A stretch of DNA of 64,000 bases from contig NZ_JADX01000021.1 in assembly GCF_000518605.1 (NCBI RefSeq), positions 1-64,000 of the forward strand, given 5' to 3'. Source of the stretch: Shewanella fidelis ATCC BAA-318. Its GTDB lineage: Bacteria > Pseudomonadota > Gammaproteobacteria > Enterobacterales > Shewanellaceae. Positions 1 through 9,281 of this stretch are shown here, one piece after another; within the stretch, counting starts at the first letter, position 1; each line of letters begins with the position of its first letter. The notes beneath the pieces are model-generated. The model worked only from the letters and a program-made list of their open reading frames with translations. It had not been told where the DNA came from and did no database searches. The translations under genes and the position numbers were made by a program.

Positions 1-441
1 AAGTTTTGATGGTCCGAAGACCTGCTCAATGAATTCTGTGATTTGATTTGTTTCGGAAAAACAAAATCAAACTTTTTACATATTGCTATGAACACTCGTT
101 CATTAAGAAATTTTTGATTGTCTTGTTAAAGACAATTTCGAATAACTTAATCTCTGTGAGTGTCCACACAGATTTGCTTGTCATATTGTTAAAGAGCGTT
201 GCCAGCTTGGTGTTCTTGCGAACCGCTTCAAGTGGCTAGGGCTGCGTATTCTACACTTCCCGTTGTTGGCGTCAAGCGTTTATTTTAAGAAGTTTTTCAA
301 GCGTTGATTTCTTGTTCACTCTCGTAAAAAGAAGTCACAACATGAAGCTCTTAAACCGCTTGTCACCAGAGTTATCGTTCCGAAGAAGTTAACCCACTAA
401 CTCGTACTGCTTGGCTTGTTGCCCGCTGCGCCGTGTCAGTG
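1..441 (-). other. rrn: rRNA operon leader (16S gene begins just off the left edge)
   Basis: This is the transcribed leader of an rRNA operon read leftward. On the minus strand it carries a boxA-like element (CGCTCTTTAACAA, 186-198), a boxB-like hairpin (arms TCTGTG/CACAGA, 153-172) and a second hairpin that repeats the boxA core (117-136). The last bases resemble the sequence that immediately precedes the 16S 5' end in enteric operons. No 16S sequence itself is inside the window. A 63-codon open frame here is accidental. Confidence 0.85.
248..275 (-). promoter_or_regulatory. rrn P2 promoter
   Basis: Minus strand: -35 TTGACG (275-270), 16-base spacer, -10 TAGAAT (253-248), about 200 bases downstream of P1 and just before the boxA/boxB region. 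This is the tandem P1-P2 arrangement known from enteric rRNA operons. The spacer contains CGGGAAG as in E. coli P2. Confidence 0.8.
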
Positions 442-448
442 GGGTCGC

Positions 449-476
449 ATTATAGGGAGATCCCAAAAGAGCGCAA
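449..476 (-). promoter_or_regulatory. rrn P1 promoter
   Basis: Minus strand: -35 TTGCGC (476-471), 16-base spacer, -10 TATAAT (454-449), followed by the GC-rich discriminator GCGACCCC and a CACTGACACGG stretch very like E. coli rrn P1. The GC-rich discriminator is the known basis of ppGpp/DksA control at such promoters. AT-rich DNA upstream (477-560) could be an UP element, and Fis sites are possible but not resolved. Confidence 0.88.
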
Positions 477-703
477 GCGCTTTTTATCAAATAAATGTTC
501 GCTTGCCGAAGTTTTCAGCAAAGGCCTATTTTTAGGCTATTTATGCTACTTTTTATGGCTAAAACTAAAGCATCTTTGCGCTAGGCCATAGATAAAGTTC
601 ATTTTTTCAGCAACGCACTAGTCTATTGGCTAATAATTCATTACCATATGCCAGGTTATTAACAGTTAGTTATCAATTCATTTATTCTTTAGAGATTATA
701 TTT

Positions 704-1159
704 ATGCAGAAGTCATTCTTGATCGTATTGGCCGTGGCCATTATAGGTGCACTCGCTATTTTTCAAATCGCACCAGATCTAAACGGCGCCATTGCTTTCT
801 TTACTGGTGCTATTATTGCGAGCGTTATTTTTTCTCTTCAATCTAAAACGCCTGCTTCTAAAACTAACAGCAACGAGCCATATAGTGGTCCAACTATGAC
901 CCTATATGTAGGTAATCTTCCTTATCGCGTACATGAAGGAGAAGTTAAAGCTCTATTTGGTGAATTCGGCCCAGTTAACTCAGTACGTTTGGTTCGTGAT
1001 CGTAAGACTGGCCGCCGTAAAGGATTTGGATTTATTGAAATGTCAGAAGTTGGCGCAAAGAAAGCTATGGCCAAACTAAATGAATTCGACTTCCAAGAAA
1101 GAACATTAAAAGTGCGCGAAGCTAAATCGCAAGATTCAGATAAAAGTGATAACGCATAA
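704..1159 (+). CDS. Membrane-anchored RRM-domain RNA-binding protein
   Basis: A 151-residue protein. Residues 1-48 contain two short hydrophobic stretches, probably membrane segments. From about residue 64 there is a single RNA recognition motif with both RNP signatures: LYVGNLPY (RNP2) and KGFGFIEM (RNP1). A short charged tail follows. The frame extends upstream to a TTG at 626, but the ATG at 704 has AGAG at 691-694 and gives a normal hydrophobic N-terminus. RRM proteins of this small type are common in Shewanella and Vibrio; the RNA target is unknown. It runs divergently from the rRNA operon and convergently to murI. Confidence 0.8.
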   Translation: MQKSFLIVLAVAIIGALAIFQIAPDLNGAIAFFTGAIIASVIFSLQSKTPASKTNSNEPYSGPTMTLYVGNLPYRVHEGEVKALFGEFGPVNSVRLVRDRKTGRRKGFGFIEMSEVGAKKAMAKLNEFDFQERTLKVREAKSQDSDKSDNA

Positions 1160-1172
1160 TATAGATGTATAG

Positions 1173-1976
1173 CTAACCTAGATTAGCTGAAGATCGTGAC
1201 ACTATAGTAGTGAAGCCTTTTTCGGCTAGTCGGGTTGTTAACCCTTCATTAATAGTTTTAGTCGTATAAACAGCTAACCAATTGCTCTCTTGATTAACGA
1301 CTTCATCATTTTTCAACTCCTCTAACAGAAAGCACACTCTTTGCGCCACCGCTTTACCCGAATCCAATAATGTAACCCCTTGTCCCAACACTTGCTGTAT
1401 TTCTTTAGCAACAATTGGAAAGTGAGTGCAGCCCAATACTAGTGTATCGAGACCTGTCATTTGTATTGGCTTGAGCTGTTTTTCAAGCTTGGCTAAATCA
1501 AGCGTTTCACCGGCCAACTTCGCTTCGGCAAGCATGACAAGTTCAGAGGAGCCAAACAGTTCAACTTTACAGCCCTCTGCAAATTGCTCGATGAGTTCCT
1601 TAGTATAAGAACGCTTTATTGTGCCCGGTGTAGCAAGCAAACCTATATGGCGTGCTTTTGACAACAGTGCAGCCGGTTTTATTGCAGGTACCACGCCAAC
1701 AATAGGTATGGATAGTTGCTCTCTTAAAGCAGGCAGCACCAAAGTACTAGCAGAGTTACAAGCAACAACAACCATGCAAGCGTTTATACGGCTCACTTGC
1801 TCACATATAAGCTCAACACAACCTTCTATTAATACTGACTCTTCCAGTTCGCCATACGGAAGGCGAGCATTGTCGAATAGATAGCAGTAACTTTGGTCTG
1901 GTAGTACTTTTCTTATTTCATCGAATATAGATAGACCACCAATACCCGAATCAAAAATTAGAATAGGTCCTGACAA
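1173..1976 (-). CDS. murI: Glutamate racemase
   Basis: Interconverts L- and D-glutamate to supply D-Glu for peptidoglycan, in the cytoplasm. The 267-residue protein has the N-terminal DSGIGG motif and both catalytic cysteines, C73 in ACNSAS and C183 in GCTHFP, as expected for a cofactor-independent racemase. The start is TTG at 1976: no ATG lies upstream in frame, and GGAG sits seven bases before the TTG. It is divergent from trmA; in E. coli btuB lies between these two genes and here it is absent. Confidence 0.93.
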   Translation of the reverse strand: MSGPILIFDSGIGGLSIFDEIRKVLPDQSYCYLFDNARLPYGELEESVLIEGCVELICEQVSRINACMVVVACNSASTLVLPALREQLSIPIVGVVPAIKPAALLSKARHIGLLATPGTIKRSYTKELIEQFAEGCKVELFGSSELVMLAEAKLAGETLDLAKLEKQLKPIQMTGLDTLVLGCTHFPIVAKEIQQVLGQGVTLLDSGKAVAQRVCFLLEELKNDEVVNQESNWLAVYTTKTINEGLTTRLAEKGFTTIVSRSSANLG

Positions 1977-2131
1977 AAGTATTCTCCGCGATAAGGTAAA
2001 ATGATATCAGTTTGTATAAAGCTACCTGCTCACAGATACTCTTTAGCAGCAGGATTAACTATATTGCTTTAGAATTTTCCCACAAGCTAGGTAAAATCAA
2101 AAGCGAGAAACTGGACTTCCCAGCTATCTAG

Positions 2132-2150
2132 TATAATATTCCGCCCCTAA
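2132..2150 (+). promoter_or_regulatory. trmA promoter with rRNA-like discriminator
   Basis: A perfect -10 TATAAT (2132-2137) is followed by ATTCCGCCCC, a GC-rich discriminator like those of rRNA P1 promoters. The -35 is poor (CTGGAC at 2111-2116 with a short spacer). The E. coli trmA promoter is known to share control features with rRNA P1 promoters, so the match is meaningful. Confidence 0.6.
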
Positions 2151-2174
2151 TTTAATGCCGACGGTGATCAAGAT

Positions 2175-3272
2175 ATGAATTTAGCAGCAATGGATCCTAC
2201 AACCTATGATGTGCAGCTCGAAGCTAAGCGCGTCAAGTTAACTCAATTATTTGCTGACTTTGACACGCCAGAACTGGAAACTTTCAGCTCTGAGCCTGCC
2301 CACTACCGTATGCGTGCTGAATTTCGTGTTTGGCATGAAGGCGAAGATCTTTACTACTATATGTTCGATAAAGAACTAAACAGTAAGGTGCGTTGCGATC
2401 AATTCCTACCGGCTAGTGAACTGATTAATAAAATGATGCCCGCTTTAGTTGAACTATTAAAGCCAAACACAATTTTACGCCATCGCTTATTCCAAATTGA
2501 TTTCTTATCAACCCTAAGCGGCGAAATCTTAGTATCACTGCTTTACCACAAACAGCTTGATAGTAAGTGGGAACAGCAAGCTAAAATCTTAAAGCAAACG
2601 CTCAGTACTCAGTTTAATGTAAATCTAATTGGCCGCGCTCGTAAGCAAAAAATCGTTTTAGATAAAGACTTCGTGGTTGAGTCTCTTGATGTTGCAGGGA
2701 AACAACTGCAATACCACCAGATTGAAAACAGCTTTACTCAGCCTAACGGTAAAGTGTCGATTAAGATGCTTGAATGGGCCATTGATGTCACTAAAAACAG
2801 TACAGGTGATTTACTAGAGCTATACTGCGGCAACGGTAATTTCTCTATTGCATTAGCACAAAACTTTGACCGCGTATTAGCAACTGAGCTTGCTAAGCCT
2901 TCTGTTGAGTCTGCGCAATACAATATTAGAGTGAACCAAGTTGATAACTTGCAGATTATTCGTATGTCTGCAGAAGACTTCACCGAAGCCATGGCAAAGA
3001 AGCGCAGCTTTAGACGATTAGAAGGTATTGATTTAGATAGCTACAACTGTAATACCATCTTTGTCGATCCTCCACGTGCTGGTTTAGATGCTGATACCGT
3101 TAAGTTAGTACAAGGTTATGAGCGTATCGTTTATATCTCTTGTAACCCGCACACTTTACTGGACAACCTAACTGAACTCAGCAAAACCCATAAGATCACT
3201 CGTTTTGCTTTATTTGATCAGTTCCCATATACCGACCATATGGAATCTGGTGTATTTCTTGAAAAGAAATAA
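2175..3272 (+). CDS. trmA: tRNA (uracil-5-)-methyltransferase (m5U54)
   Basis: Methylates U54 in the T-loop of tRNA using SAM; a tmRNA substrate is also known for the family. The 365 residues match E. coli TrmA end to end from memory: an [10 protein letters not shown] region near the N-terminus, SAM motif [12 protein letters not shown] (about 214-225), nucleophile C323 in ISCNP, and the general base E357 near the C-terminus. The ATG at 2175 is used; ATG 2190 is an alternative, since the ribosome site is weak. It ends against fabR with a shared terminator. Confidence 0.94.
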   Translation: MNLAAMDPTTYDVQLEAKRVKLTQLFADFDTPELETFSSEPAHYRMRAEFRVWHEGEDLYYYMFDKELNSKVRCDQFLPASELINKMMPALVELLKPNTILRHRLFQIDFLSTLSGEILVSLLYHKQLDSKWEQQAKILKQTLSTQFNVNLIGRARKQKIVLDKDFVVESLDVAGKQLQYHQIENSFTQPNGKVSIKMLEWAIDVTKNSTGDLLELYCGNGNFSIALAQNFDRVLATELAKPSVESAQYNIRVNQVDNLQIIRMSAEDFTEAMAKKRSFRRLEGIDLDSYNCNTIFVDPPRAGLDADTVKLVQGYERIVYISCNPHTLLDNLTELSKTHKITRFALFDQFPYTDHMESGVFLEKK

Positions 3273-3290
3273 CTGAATTTGACTTGTAAA

Positions 3291-3330
3291 TAAACTAAAA
3301 ACGGCATCCTTAGATGCCGTTTTTAGTTTA
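3291..3330. terminator. Bidirectional terminator between trmA and fabR
   Basis: A perfect 18-base-pair inverted repeat (3291-3308 / 3313-3330) with loop CTTA. A-rich and T-rich outer arms give a U-tract in both directions, serving the convergent trmA and fabR genes. Confidence 0.9.
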
Positions 3331-3339
3331 AGTGTCGAA

Positions 3340-3954
3340 CTACTTTTGTTCTTTTTTGTGCTGTAACACTTCAGCACCTTTGGCGATCATATGCAGTTGA
3401 ATAACGAGACGATCCGCTAAAATTTTGCGGTCTGCACGTTTCATATCTAATGCAGCAGCTCCTGCGTTAAACACTAATGTTACTAACGCTTCAGCTTGAG
3501 CATGAGCTAGCTCTGGAGAGCGATTGGCAGTGGCCTCTGTATAATGCGCTAATTCAGAGATAAAGTGTTCAATCTCACGCGCAACTGCGCCTCTGAAAGG
3601 AGCTGAGGTACCTGAACGTTCATGTAATAGAATACGGAAAACGTTTGGATTAGATTCAAGCACTTCCATAAAAGTTTCAACAGAAATACGAATAACACTG
3701 CCGCCTGCCTCTGCACGTTGGCGACCTTTGCGCATCATCTGTCTGAGGGTTAAACCACCTTCATCAACCATGGTTAAGCCCAGTTCATTCATATCTTTAA
3801 AGTGGCGATAGAAAGAAGTGGGAGCAATATTCGCTTCTCGTGCAACTTCACGCAAACTCAGGCTAGAAAAGCTACGCTCAGCACTTAATTGACTAAATGC
3901 CGCATCGACAAGTGCACGCCGCGTTTTCTCTTTTTGTTGTGCTCTAATGCCCAT
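3340..3954 (-). CDS. fabR: Fatty acid biosynthesis repressor FabR (TetR family)
   Basis: Represses unsaturated fatty acid genes in response to acyl thioesters. The N-terminus [13 protein letters not shown] is nearly that of E. coli FabR, so the start is ATG 3954 (204 residues) and not the upstream codon at 4023. The helix-turn-helix lies at about residues 32-52 ([19 protein letters not shown]). The C-terminal part carries the [18 protein letters not shown] ligand-domain stretch. It is divergent from the desaturase, and a perfect FabR-type operator lies between the two. Confidence 0.93.
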   Translation of the reverse strand: MGIRAQQKEKTRRALVDAAFSQLSAERSFSSLSLREVAREANIAPTSFYRHFKDMNELGLTMVDEGGLTLRQMMRKGRQRAEAGGSVIRISVETFMEVLESNPNVFRILLHERSGTSAPFRGAVAREIEHFISELAHYTEATANRSPELAHAQAEALVTLVFNAGAAALDMKRADRKILADRLVIQLHMIAKGAEVLQHKKEQK

Positions 3955-4025
3955 CTTGAACCTACTTACAAAAATTATTCCTTGAATAATACCGCTTTTT
4001 AACACAAAACGCAGCATCAACAAAC

Positions 4026-4054
4026 TTGACCAAGATCACTATCCACGGTAAATT
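4026..4054 (+). promoter_or_regulatory. Desaturase promoter
   Basis: -35 TTGACC (4026-4031), 17-base spacer, -10 TAAATT (4049-4054). The start site would fall inside the FabR operator immediately downstream. Confidence 0.6.
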
Positions 4055-4072
4055 AGCGTACAGATGTACGCT
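4055..4072. promoter_or_regulatory. FabR operator
   Basis: AGCGTACA-GA-TGTACGCT is a perfect palindrome with 8-base arms and agrees with the known gammaproteobacterial FabR site. It abuts the -10 of the desaturase promoter, so bound FabR should block that promoter. It also lies 100 bases upstream of the fabR start, so it could serve autoregulation. Confidence 0.88.
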
Positions 4073-4092
4073 CAAAGAGAGATAGAACTATA

Positions 4093-5199
4093 ATGAAAAA
4101 ACCTCCAATCATCTGGATGAATGTGAGCCTATTTACGATCACATTCGCCGCCGCTGTCATCCTAGTACCTTGGTACGGAATAACCTATGGGTTTGACGCT
4201 ATCGAGTGGCTTGCTTTTGTGGTACTTGCATTTGCTAGCGGCCTATCGATTACCGGTGGTTACCATAGACTTTGGTCTCACCGCACTTATAAAGCCCACG
4301 CTTCAATCAGATTTTTATATGCTCTAGGCGGGGCTCTAGCCCTGCAAAATAGCGCGCTACACTGGTCTTCTGATCATAGAGTCCACCATAAGCACGTGGA
4401 TAATAACGACAAGGATCCTTACTCAGCTAAGATGGGCTTTTGGTACAGCCATATTGGTTGGATGTTACGGGAATATCAGGCGCAACGTTACCACGACTAT
4501 AAGAACGTTCGAGATCTACAGAACGACAAAATTGTCATGTGGCAGCACAAGTATTATCTACCGCTACTACTATTAATGAACTTCGGTCTCCCCATTCTAT
4601 TAGGCTGGATGAACGGTGACGTTTTCGGCATGCTACTGTTAGCTGGATTGTTACGCTTAGTTGTAGTTCATCACTGCACTTTCTTTATCAATTCGCTCGC
4701 ACATATTTGGGGTTCACAGCCTTATACAGATAAAAATACCGCTCGCGATAACGGTTTCTTAGCTCTACTCACCTATGGCGAGGGCTATCATAACTATCAT
4801 CATATTTTTGAAAACGATTATCGAAATGGCATTCACTGGTGGCAGTACGACCCGACTAAATGGCTAATTGATGGTTTAGCATTAGTTGGACTAGCAGATA
4901 GTCGCAGGATTGTGCCACAAGAAAGAATTGAGCAAGCCAGACTACAGATGCAACTTAAACGCACCCAAAACAAGGTTGCTCACTTGCCTAATAGCGAAGA
5001 ATTGTTTGAAAAGCTGCAGACTGAGTACGACATGCTAAAGAGTCACCTTGCTGAGTATTACGCAGCCAAGAAAGCCTTACTCGAAGCGAAGAAAAAACAG
5101 TTAGCAGACAAACAATTGCTCAACCAAGTTAACGAGCTTAAACAACGTTTCAGACAACAACAAAAAAACTGGCATAGTCTTACTGCTAGCTTTGGTTAA
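4093..5199 (+). CDS. Membrane fatty acid desaturase (delta-9 type)
   Basis: Introduces a double bond into acyl chains using oxygen and a di-iron centre. The 368-residue protein has the three histidine boxes of the acyl-CoA/acyl-lipid desaturase family: HRLWSH (58-63), HRVHH (95-99) and HNYHH (233-237). Hydrophobic stretches occur at about 10-55, 71-86 and 152-200. The last 90 residues are charged and look coiled-coil (KLQTEYDMLKSHLAEYYAAK), longer than the minimal enzyme. The FabR operator in its promoter places it in the unsaturated-lipid regulon. The in vivo electron donor is not visible. Confidence 0.9.
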   Translation: MKKPPIIWMNVSLFTITFAAAVILVPWYGITYGFDAIEWLAFVVLAFASGLSITGGYHRLWSHRTYKAHASIRFLYALGGALALQNSALHWSSDHRVHHKHVDNNDKDPYSAKMGFWYSHIGWMLREYQAQRYHDYKNVRDLQNDKIVMWQHKYYLPLLLLMNFGLPILLGWMNGDVFGMLLLAGLLRLVVVHHCTFFINSLAHIWGSQPYTDKNTARDNGFLALLTYGEGYHNYHHIFENDYRNGIHWWQYDPTKWLIDGLALVGLADSRRIVPQERIEQARLQMQLKRTQNKVAHLPNSEELFEKLQTEYDMLKSHLAEYYAAKKALLEAKKKQLADKQLLNQVNELKQRFRQQQKNWHSLTASFG

Positions 5200-5214
5200 T
5201 CCACAACTTAAATG

Positions 5215-5238
5215 GCCGCTCCCTAGAGCGGCTTTTTA
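5215..5238 (+). terminator. Terminator after desaturase
   Basis: Stem GCCGCTC (5215-5221) / GAGCGGC (5226-5232), loop CCTA, followed by TTTTTATTTT. Confidence 0.88.
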
Positions 5239-5383
5239 TTTTCAGGTCAAAAATGACCAATTGAGCTGTTTATTCTCTGCAGGGTAAGCCACATGTCGCA
5301 ACTTGTACTTGCTGTTGATTGAAGTCACTGGGGGATGGGTCTATTATGATCGGCTACTTACCTTTTTAGGGCGATTTAAGCTC

Positions 5384-6424
5384 ATGTCAGATCCAGAAAT
5401 CAAACTTACCGAATATAGTCACGGTGCGGGCTGTGGCTGCAAAATTTCACCGAAAGTGCTAAGCACTATTCTTGCGACTCAGTTACCTGTTTTTGATGAT
5501 CCTAATCTGCTAGTAGGTAACCAGACCCGTGACGATGCTGCGGTTTATAAGCTTAATGACACAACAGGCATTATCAGCACCACAGACTTTTTTATGCCTA
5601 TAGTCGATGATCCGTTTACCTTTGGCCGCATTGCAGCGACTAACGCGATCAGTGATATTTACGCCATGGGCGGCACTCCTATGATGGCCATTGCAATTTT
5701 AGGCTGGCCTATAAATAAACTACCAGCAGAAGTTGCTCAGCAAGTGGTTGATGGCGGGCGTAAAGCCTGTGCTGACGCAGGTATAATGCTTGCCGGTGGT
5801 CACAGTATCGATTCTCCTGAGCCAATCTTTGGTTTAGCCGTTACAGGCCAAATTCCGCTAGAAGAATTAAAGCAAAACGATACCGCCAAAGCGGGTGATA
5901 AACTTTACCTGACTAAGCCGCTAGGGATTGGTATTTTGACCACAGCACAAAAGCAGAAAAAGCTTGCCGATGCAGATCTAAACACAGCCGCTGAAGCGAT
6001 GTGCCAATTGAATATTTTAGGCCCAAAAATCGCTAAAATCCCGCAAGTTAACGCATTAACTGACGTAACGGGTTTCGGCCTAGCAGGTCACTTACTTGAG
6101 ATGTGCCACGGCGCGAACCTTAGCGCTAAGATTGATGTGAACCTATTGCCGCTGTTACCAAACGCACACCACTATTTAGAATTAGGCTGTATTCCTGGTG
6201 GCACCCACAGAAACTTCGACAGTTACGGAGAGCATTTACCATCACTAACTGATGAGCAAAAGGCGATTATTTGTGACCCACAAACCAGCGGCGGCTTACT
6301 GATTGCTGTTGCCGAAGAAGGTGAGACAGAGCTACAAACACTTTTAGCTGCTAACGGTATTGAACCAATTTGTATTGGCCAACTTACTGAAAAAAATGTA
6401 CCTAAGACCGTGGAGTTGGTTTAA
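5384..6424 (+). CDS. selD: Selenide, water dikinase (selenophosphate synthetase)
   Basis: Makes selenophosphate from selenide and ATP. The start ATG 5384 gives [20 protein letters not shown], which aligns with E. coli SelD; the longer frame from 5303 adds an implausible leader. The catalytic residue is cysteine (C17, codon TGT), so no selenocysteine readthrough is needed. DDAAVY and GGHSID motifs of the AIRS/PurM fold are present. It overlaps mnmH by one base (TAATG), which makes tRNA 2-selenouridine its evident local use. No selA, selB or selC is in the window. Confidence 0.94.
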   Translation: MSDPEIKLTEYSHGAGCGCKISPKVLSTILATQLPVFDDPNLLVGNQTRDDAAVYKLNDTTGIISTTDFFMPIVDDPFTFGRIAATNAISDIYAMGGTPMMAIAILGWPINKLPAEVAQQVVDGGRKACADAGIMLAGGHSIDSPEPIFGLAVTGQIPLEELKQNDTAKAGDKLYLTKPLGIGILTTAQKQKKLADADLNTAAEAMCQLNILGPKIAKIPQVNALTDVTGFGLAGHLLEMCHGANLSAKIDVNLLPLLPNAHHYLELGCIPGGTHRNFDSYGEHLPSLTDEQKAIICDPQTSGGLLIAVAEEGETELQTLLAANGIEPICIGQLTEKNVPKTVELV

Positions 6425-7521
6425 TGTCATTCAATAAAGTGCCCGCTAGCGAATATCGCCGCATACTCGTTAGCGATCACCCAATAATGGATGCCCGTGC
6501 GCCTATCGAATTTAACAAAGGTGCCTTTCCTGCCAGCGTAAACCACCCTCTTATGGAGGATGAAGAGCGCCGTTTAGTTGGTACTTGCTACAAAGAGCAA
6601 GGTCAACAAGCTGCAATCGAACTTGGCCATTCTTTGGTTCATGGCGAGATTAAACAGCAAAGAATCGCCGCTTGGATTAAGTTTTTCAGCGATAACCCAA
6701 ACGGCTATCTGTACTGTTTTCGGGGCGGTTTGCGTTCACAGCTAACTCAGCAATGGCTAAAAGAGGCTGGCTTAGATATTCCATTTATCGAAGGCGGTTA
6801 CAAGGCGATGCGCCAGTTTCTTATTGAAACTATCGACAATGCGCCACAAGCTAGGCCTATGCTGATATTAAGCGGTATTACCGGTAGTGGTAAAACAGAG
6901 TTTCTGCTAGAACGCCAAGAAGCGATTGATCTTGAGGGACTAGCCCATCATAGAGGATCTAGCTTTGGTCGTTTTCATGAAGGACAGCCGACTCAAATAA
7001 ATTTTGAAAACGCCCTAGCTGTTGCCCTATTAAAACATCAAGACAAAGCCGTTAAACATCTACTGCTTGAAGATGAGAGCTACCTGATTGGTCGCTCAGC
7101 CTTGCCACAAGCATTTTATGCCAATATGCAAGCAGCTAACCTATTAGTGTTAGAAGAGTCATTAGATGCACGTTTAGCAAGGCTACTTAACGAGTATGTG
7201 CACAAGATGCACAATGGCTATATCCAAAGGCTAGGAGAAACTCAAGGCTTTACAGCATTTGCTCAATACCTATCACAAAGTATCACCGGGATCCGTAAGC
7301 GCTTAGGTGGTAAACGTCATGATGAATTACAAGCCATGATTAATGATGCTCTAGCGGTTCAGCTTAGTCAAAATGATACCAGCGCACATTTAAAATGGAT
7401 TGAACTGTTACTGCTAAAATACTATGACCCTATGTATCAATATCAAATTGATAAAAAGGCTGATCGCATCATCTTTAAGGGTGATCACCTAGCCATGCAC
7501 CAATGGTTAGATAACCAATAA
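6424..7521 (+). CDS. mnmH: tRNA 2-selenouridine synthase
   Basis: Also called SelU or YbbB. Converts 2-thiouridine at the wobble base of Glu, Lys and Gln tRNAs to 2-selenouridine through a geranylated intermediate. The N-terminal rhodanese domain has the essential cysteine C98 in [10 protein letters not shown]. The C-terminal P-loop domain has GITGSGKTE (151-159). The 365 residues are of normal length. Translational coupling to selD ensures selenophosphate supply. Confidence 0.94.
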   Translation: MSFNKVPASEYRRILVSDHPIMDARAPIEFNKGAFPASVNHPLMEDEERRLVGTCYKEQGQQAAIELGHSLVHGEIKQQRIAAWIKFFSDNPNGYLYCFRGGLRSQLTQQWLKEAGLDIPFIEGGYKAMRQFLIETIDNAPQARPMLILSGITGSGKTEFLLERQEAIDLEGLAHHRGSSFGRFHEGQPTQINFENALAVALLKHQDKAVKHLLLEDESYLIGRSALPQAFYANMQAANLLVLEESLDARLARLLNEYVHKMHNGYIQRLGETQGFTAFAQYLSQSITGIRKRLGGKRHDELQAMINDALAVQLSQNDTSAHLKWIELLLLKYYDPMYQYQIDKKADRIIFKGDHLAMHQWLDNQ

Positions 7522-7578
7522 AATATTTAGCCTGCCACTTGCTGCTGCCAGTTTATCGGCTAATACCAATGAGTATAA

Positions 7579-9276
7579 CTAGGCAGCGGTTTGTGGGCGT
7601 ATTGCTACAACTAATCGCTTTGCTGCATCACCTTTTTCTTTAACTTCAACCACCTTGGCAGTGACACAAGTGTAACCTTTTAGCACAGCCTGAGCTTGCT
7701 CTAAATGTGCAGGTCTAACGCAAATGACACTATCAACATCAAGCGTTGCAGCCTCAATATTTCCTGCTTTGTTATCACTAGCAAAGTAACGAATACGCGA
7801 AAACGCTTCACGATAAAAATAATTGATACTTAGGCTTTGAGGGAGCCCCTCAGCAAAGTGCACTGGGTGGGTAAAGCTACCGTAAAGTAGCATCACGTTA
7901 CGCCAACTTAAATTGTCAGTCACAACAAGCAGCTTAGCTTGTTTATGCAACACCTGAGGATCATCCAAGCTGACTTTGTACTTAACTCTGCGATGATAAT
8001 AACTGCTTATGCTTAATAACAACTCTGGCCATCCGAGTAATAGCCAACATAACACCAGCACATTAGCCGCAGCCAACAGTAAAAAAAGTTGTTCAATTTG
8101 CCATTGAAAAACATTCAAAATCAGCATGGCAAATATCGCTGAAGTCACCATAAATAGCGCATTAATGATGTTGTTACTGGCAATAGCTTGAGCACACTCA
8201 CCATCTTTAGCGCGAGCCTGTATATAGGTGTATAAGGGCACGATAAATAAGCCGCCGCCGACACCAATCATAAACAGATCCAGCATCAGTCGATAATGGT
8301 CAGCCTCAGCAATAAAGCCTTGTAGATCATAAAACGCTGCAAGATCGGGTTTAGCAGGGATCGCAAAATATAAATCAATGCCAAAGCCCGCCAGTAAGAC
8401 CAAACCTAACGGCATAATACCTAACTCGACTTGGTGACAAGAAAGGCGCTCACAGACAAACGAGCCTGCTGCAATACCAACTGAGAACAGCAATAACAGT
8501 AAGGAAACCACTGTCGGATCGGCATGCAATGTCAACCGCGCAAAATTCGGAAATTGAGTAAGGTAAGTGGCGCCGACAAACCAAAACCAGCTAGTGGCTA
8601 AAATCGCCGTCCAAATGCCCGGCGTGCGCCGCGCTTTTTTAATACTAACAAGGGTTGCAATAACAATAGAAAAATGCGGTTTTTGCAATGAATGGGCGGG
8701 AATGCTTGGAATAAACCAACTCGAAAATGCACCTATCAAGGCTAAGATAAATACACTAGCTGCAGCAAGATATGTTGCATTATCACTGGCAACGATAAGC
8801 CCTGCCGAAATGGTTCCGACCAAAATAGCAAGAAAAGTGCCCATCTCAACCCATGCGTTACCTGACACCAATTCACTATTATCTAATACTCGTGGTAATA
8901 GCGAGTATTTAACAGGGCCAAAGTAAGCAGATTGCACACCCATTAAAAACAGCAGTAGCAACATAACCAAATAACTGTGGCTAACTATCGCAAAAGTCGC
9001 CACCGACATAATGAGCAGTTCAAGCAGCTTTAATCTTCTGATTAATGACGCTTTATCAACGAAATCTGCAACTTGGCCAGCGTGAGCCGAAAACAGTAAG
9101 AAAGGAAGGATAAATAAACCTGCCGCCAGATTAACAAACAGATTTACATCTATGGGTAACTCGTCAACTTGGGAGTAGGCCACTAACAGTAGCAAGACGT
9201 TTTTAAACACATTGTCATTAAGCGCCCCCAAGCATTGTGTGACAAAGTAAGGCAAAAAACGTCGGCTAAATATCAT
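7579..9276 (-). CDS. MFS transporter fused to a degenerate PlsC-like domain
   Basis: Residues 1-420 form an MFS transporter, close by eye to the lysophospholipid flippase LplT (GALNDNVFKN near the N-terminus, about 12 hydrophobic segments). The last 145 residues resemble a 1-acylglycerol-phosphate acyltransferase. The stretch DNLSWRN sits where active enzymes have NHxSWxD, so the catalytic H-x4-D pair is N455 and N460. LplT-PlsC fusions (Aas-like) are known; this one seems to have lost catalysis and the acyl-ACP synthetase part. It lies five bases after the GNAT gene and probably in the same operon. Substrate unproven. Confidence 0.75.
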   Translation of the reverse strand: MIFSRRFLPYFVTQCLGALNDNVFKNVLLLLVAYSQVDELPIDVNLFVNLAAGLFILPFLLFSAHAGQVADFVDKASLIRRLKLLELLIMSVATFAIVSHSYLVMLLLLFLMGVQSAYFGPVKYSLLPRVLDNSELVSGNAWVEMGTFLAILVGTISAGLIVASDNATYLAAASVFILALIGAFSSWFIPSIPAHSLQKPHFSIVIATLVSIKKARRTPGIWTAILATSWFWFVGATYLTQFPNFARLTLHADPTVVSLLLLLFSVGIAAGSFVCERLSCHQVELGIMPLGLVLLAGFGIDLYFAIPAKPDLAAFYDLQGFIAEADHYRLMLDLFMIGVGGGLFIVPLYTYIQARAKDGECAQAIASNNIINALFMVTSAIFAMLILNVFQWQIEQLFLLLAAANVLVLCWLLLGWPELLLSISSYYHRRVKYKVSLDDPQVLHKQAKLLVVTDNLSWRNVMLLYGSFTHPVHFAEGLPQSLSINYFYREAFSRIRYFASDNKAGNIEAATLDVDSVICVRPAHLEQAQAVLKGYTCVTAKVVEVKEKGDAAKRLVVAIRPQTAA

Positions 9277-9281
9277 CTGCT

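Noticed and set aside
48..239. 63-codon open frame at the left end
   Set aside because: Lies across rRNA leader hairpins and boxA on the other strand; no ribosome site and no protein-like composition.
5384..5450. Possible selenocysteine codon in selD
   Set aside because: The catalytic position is TGT (cysteine); no in-frame TGA.
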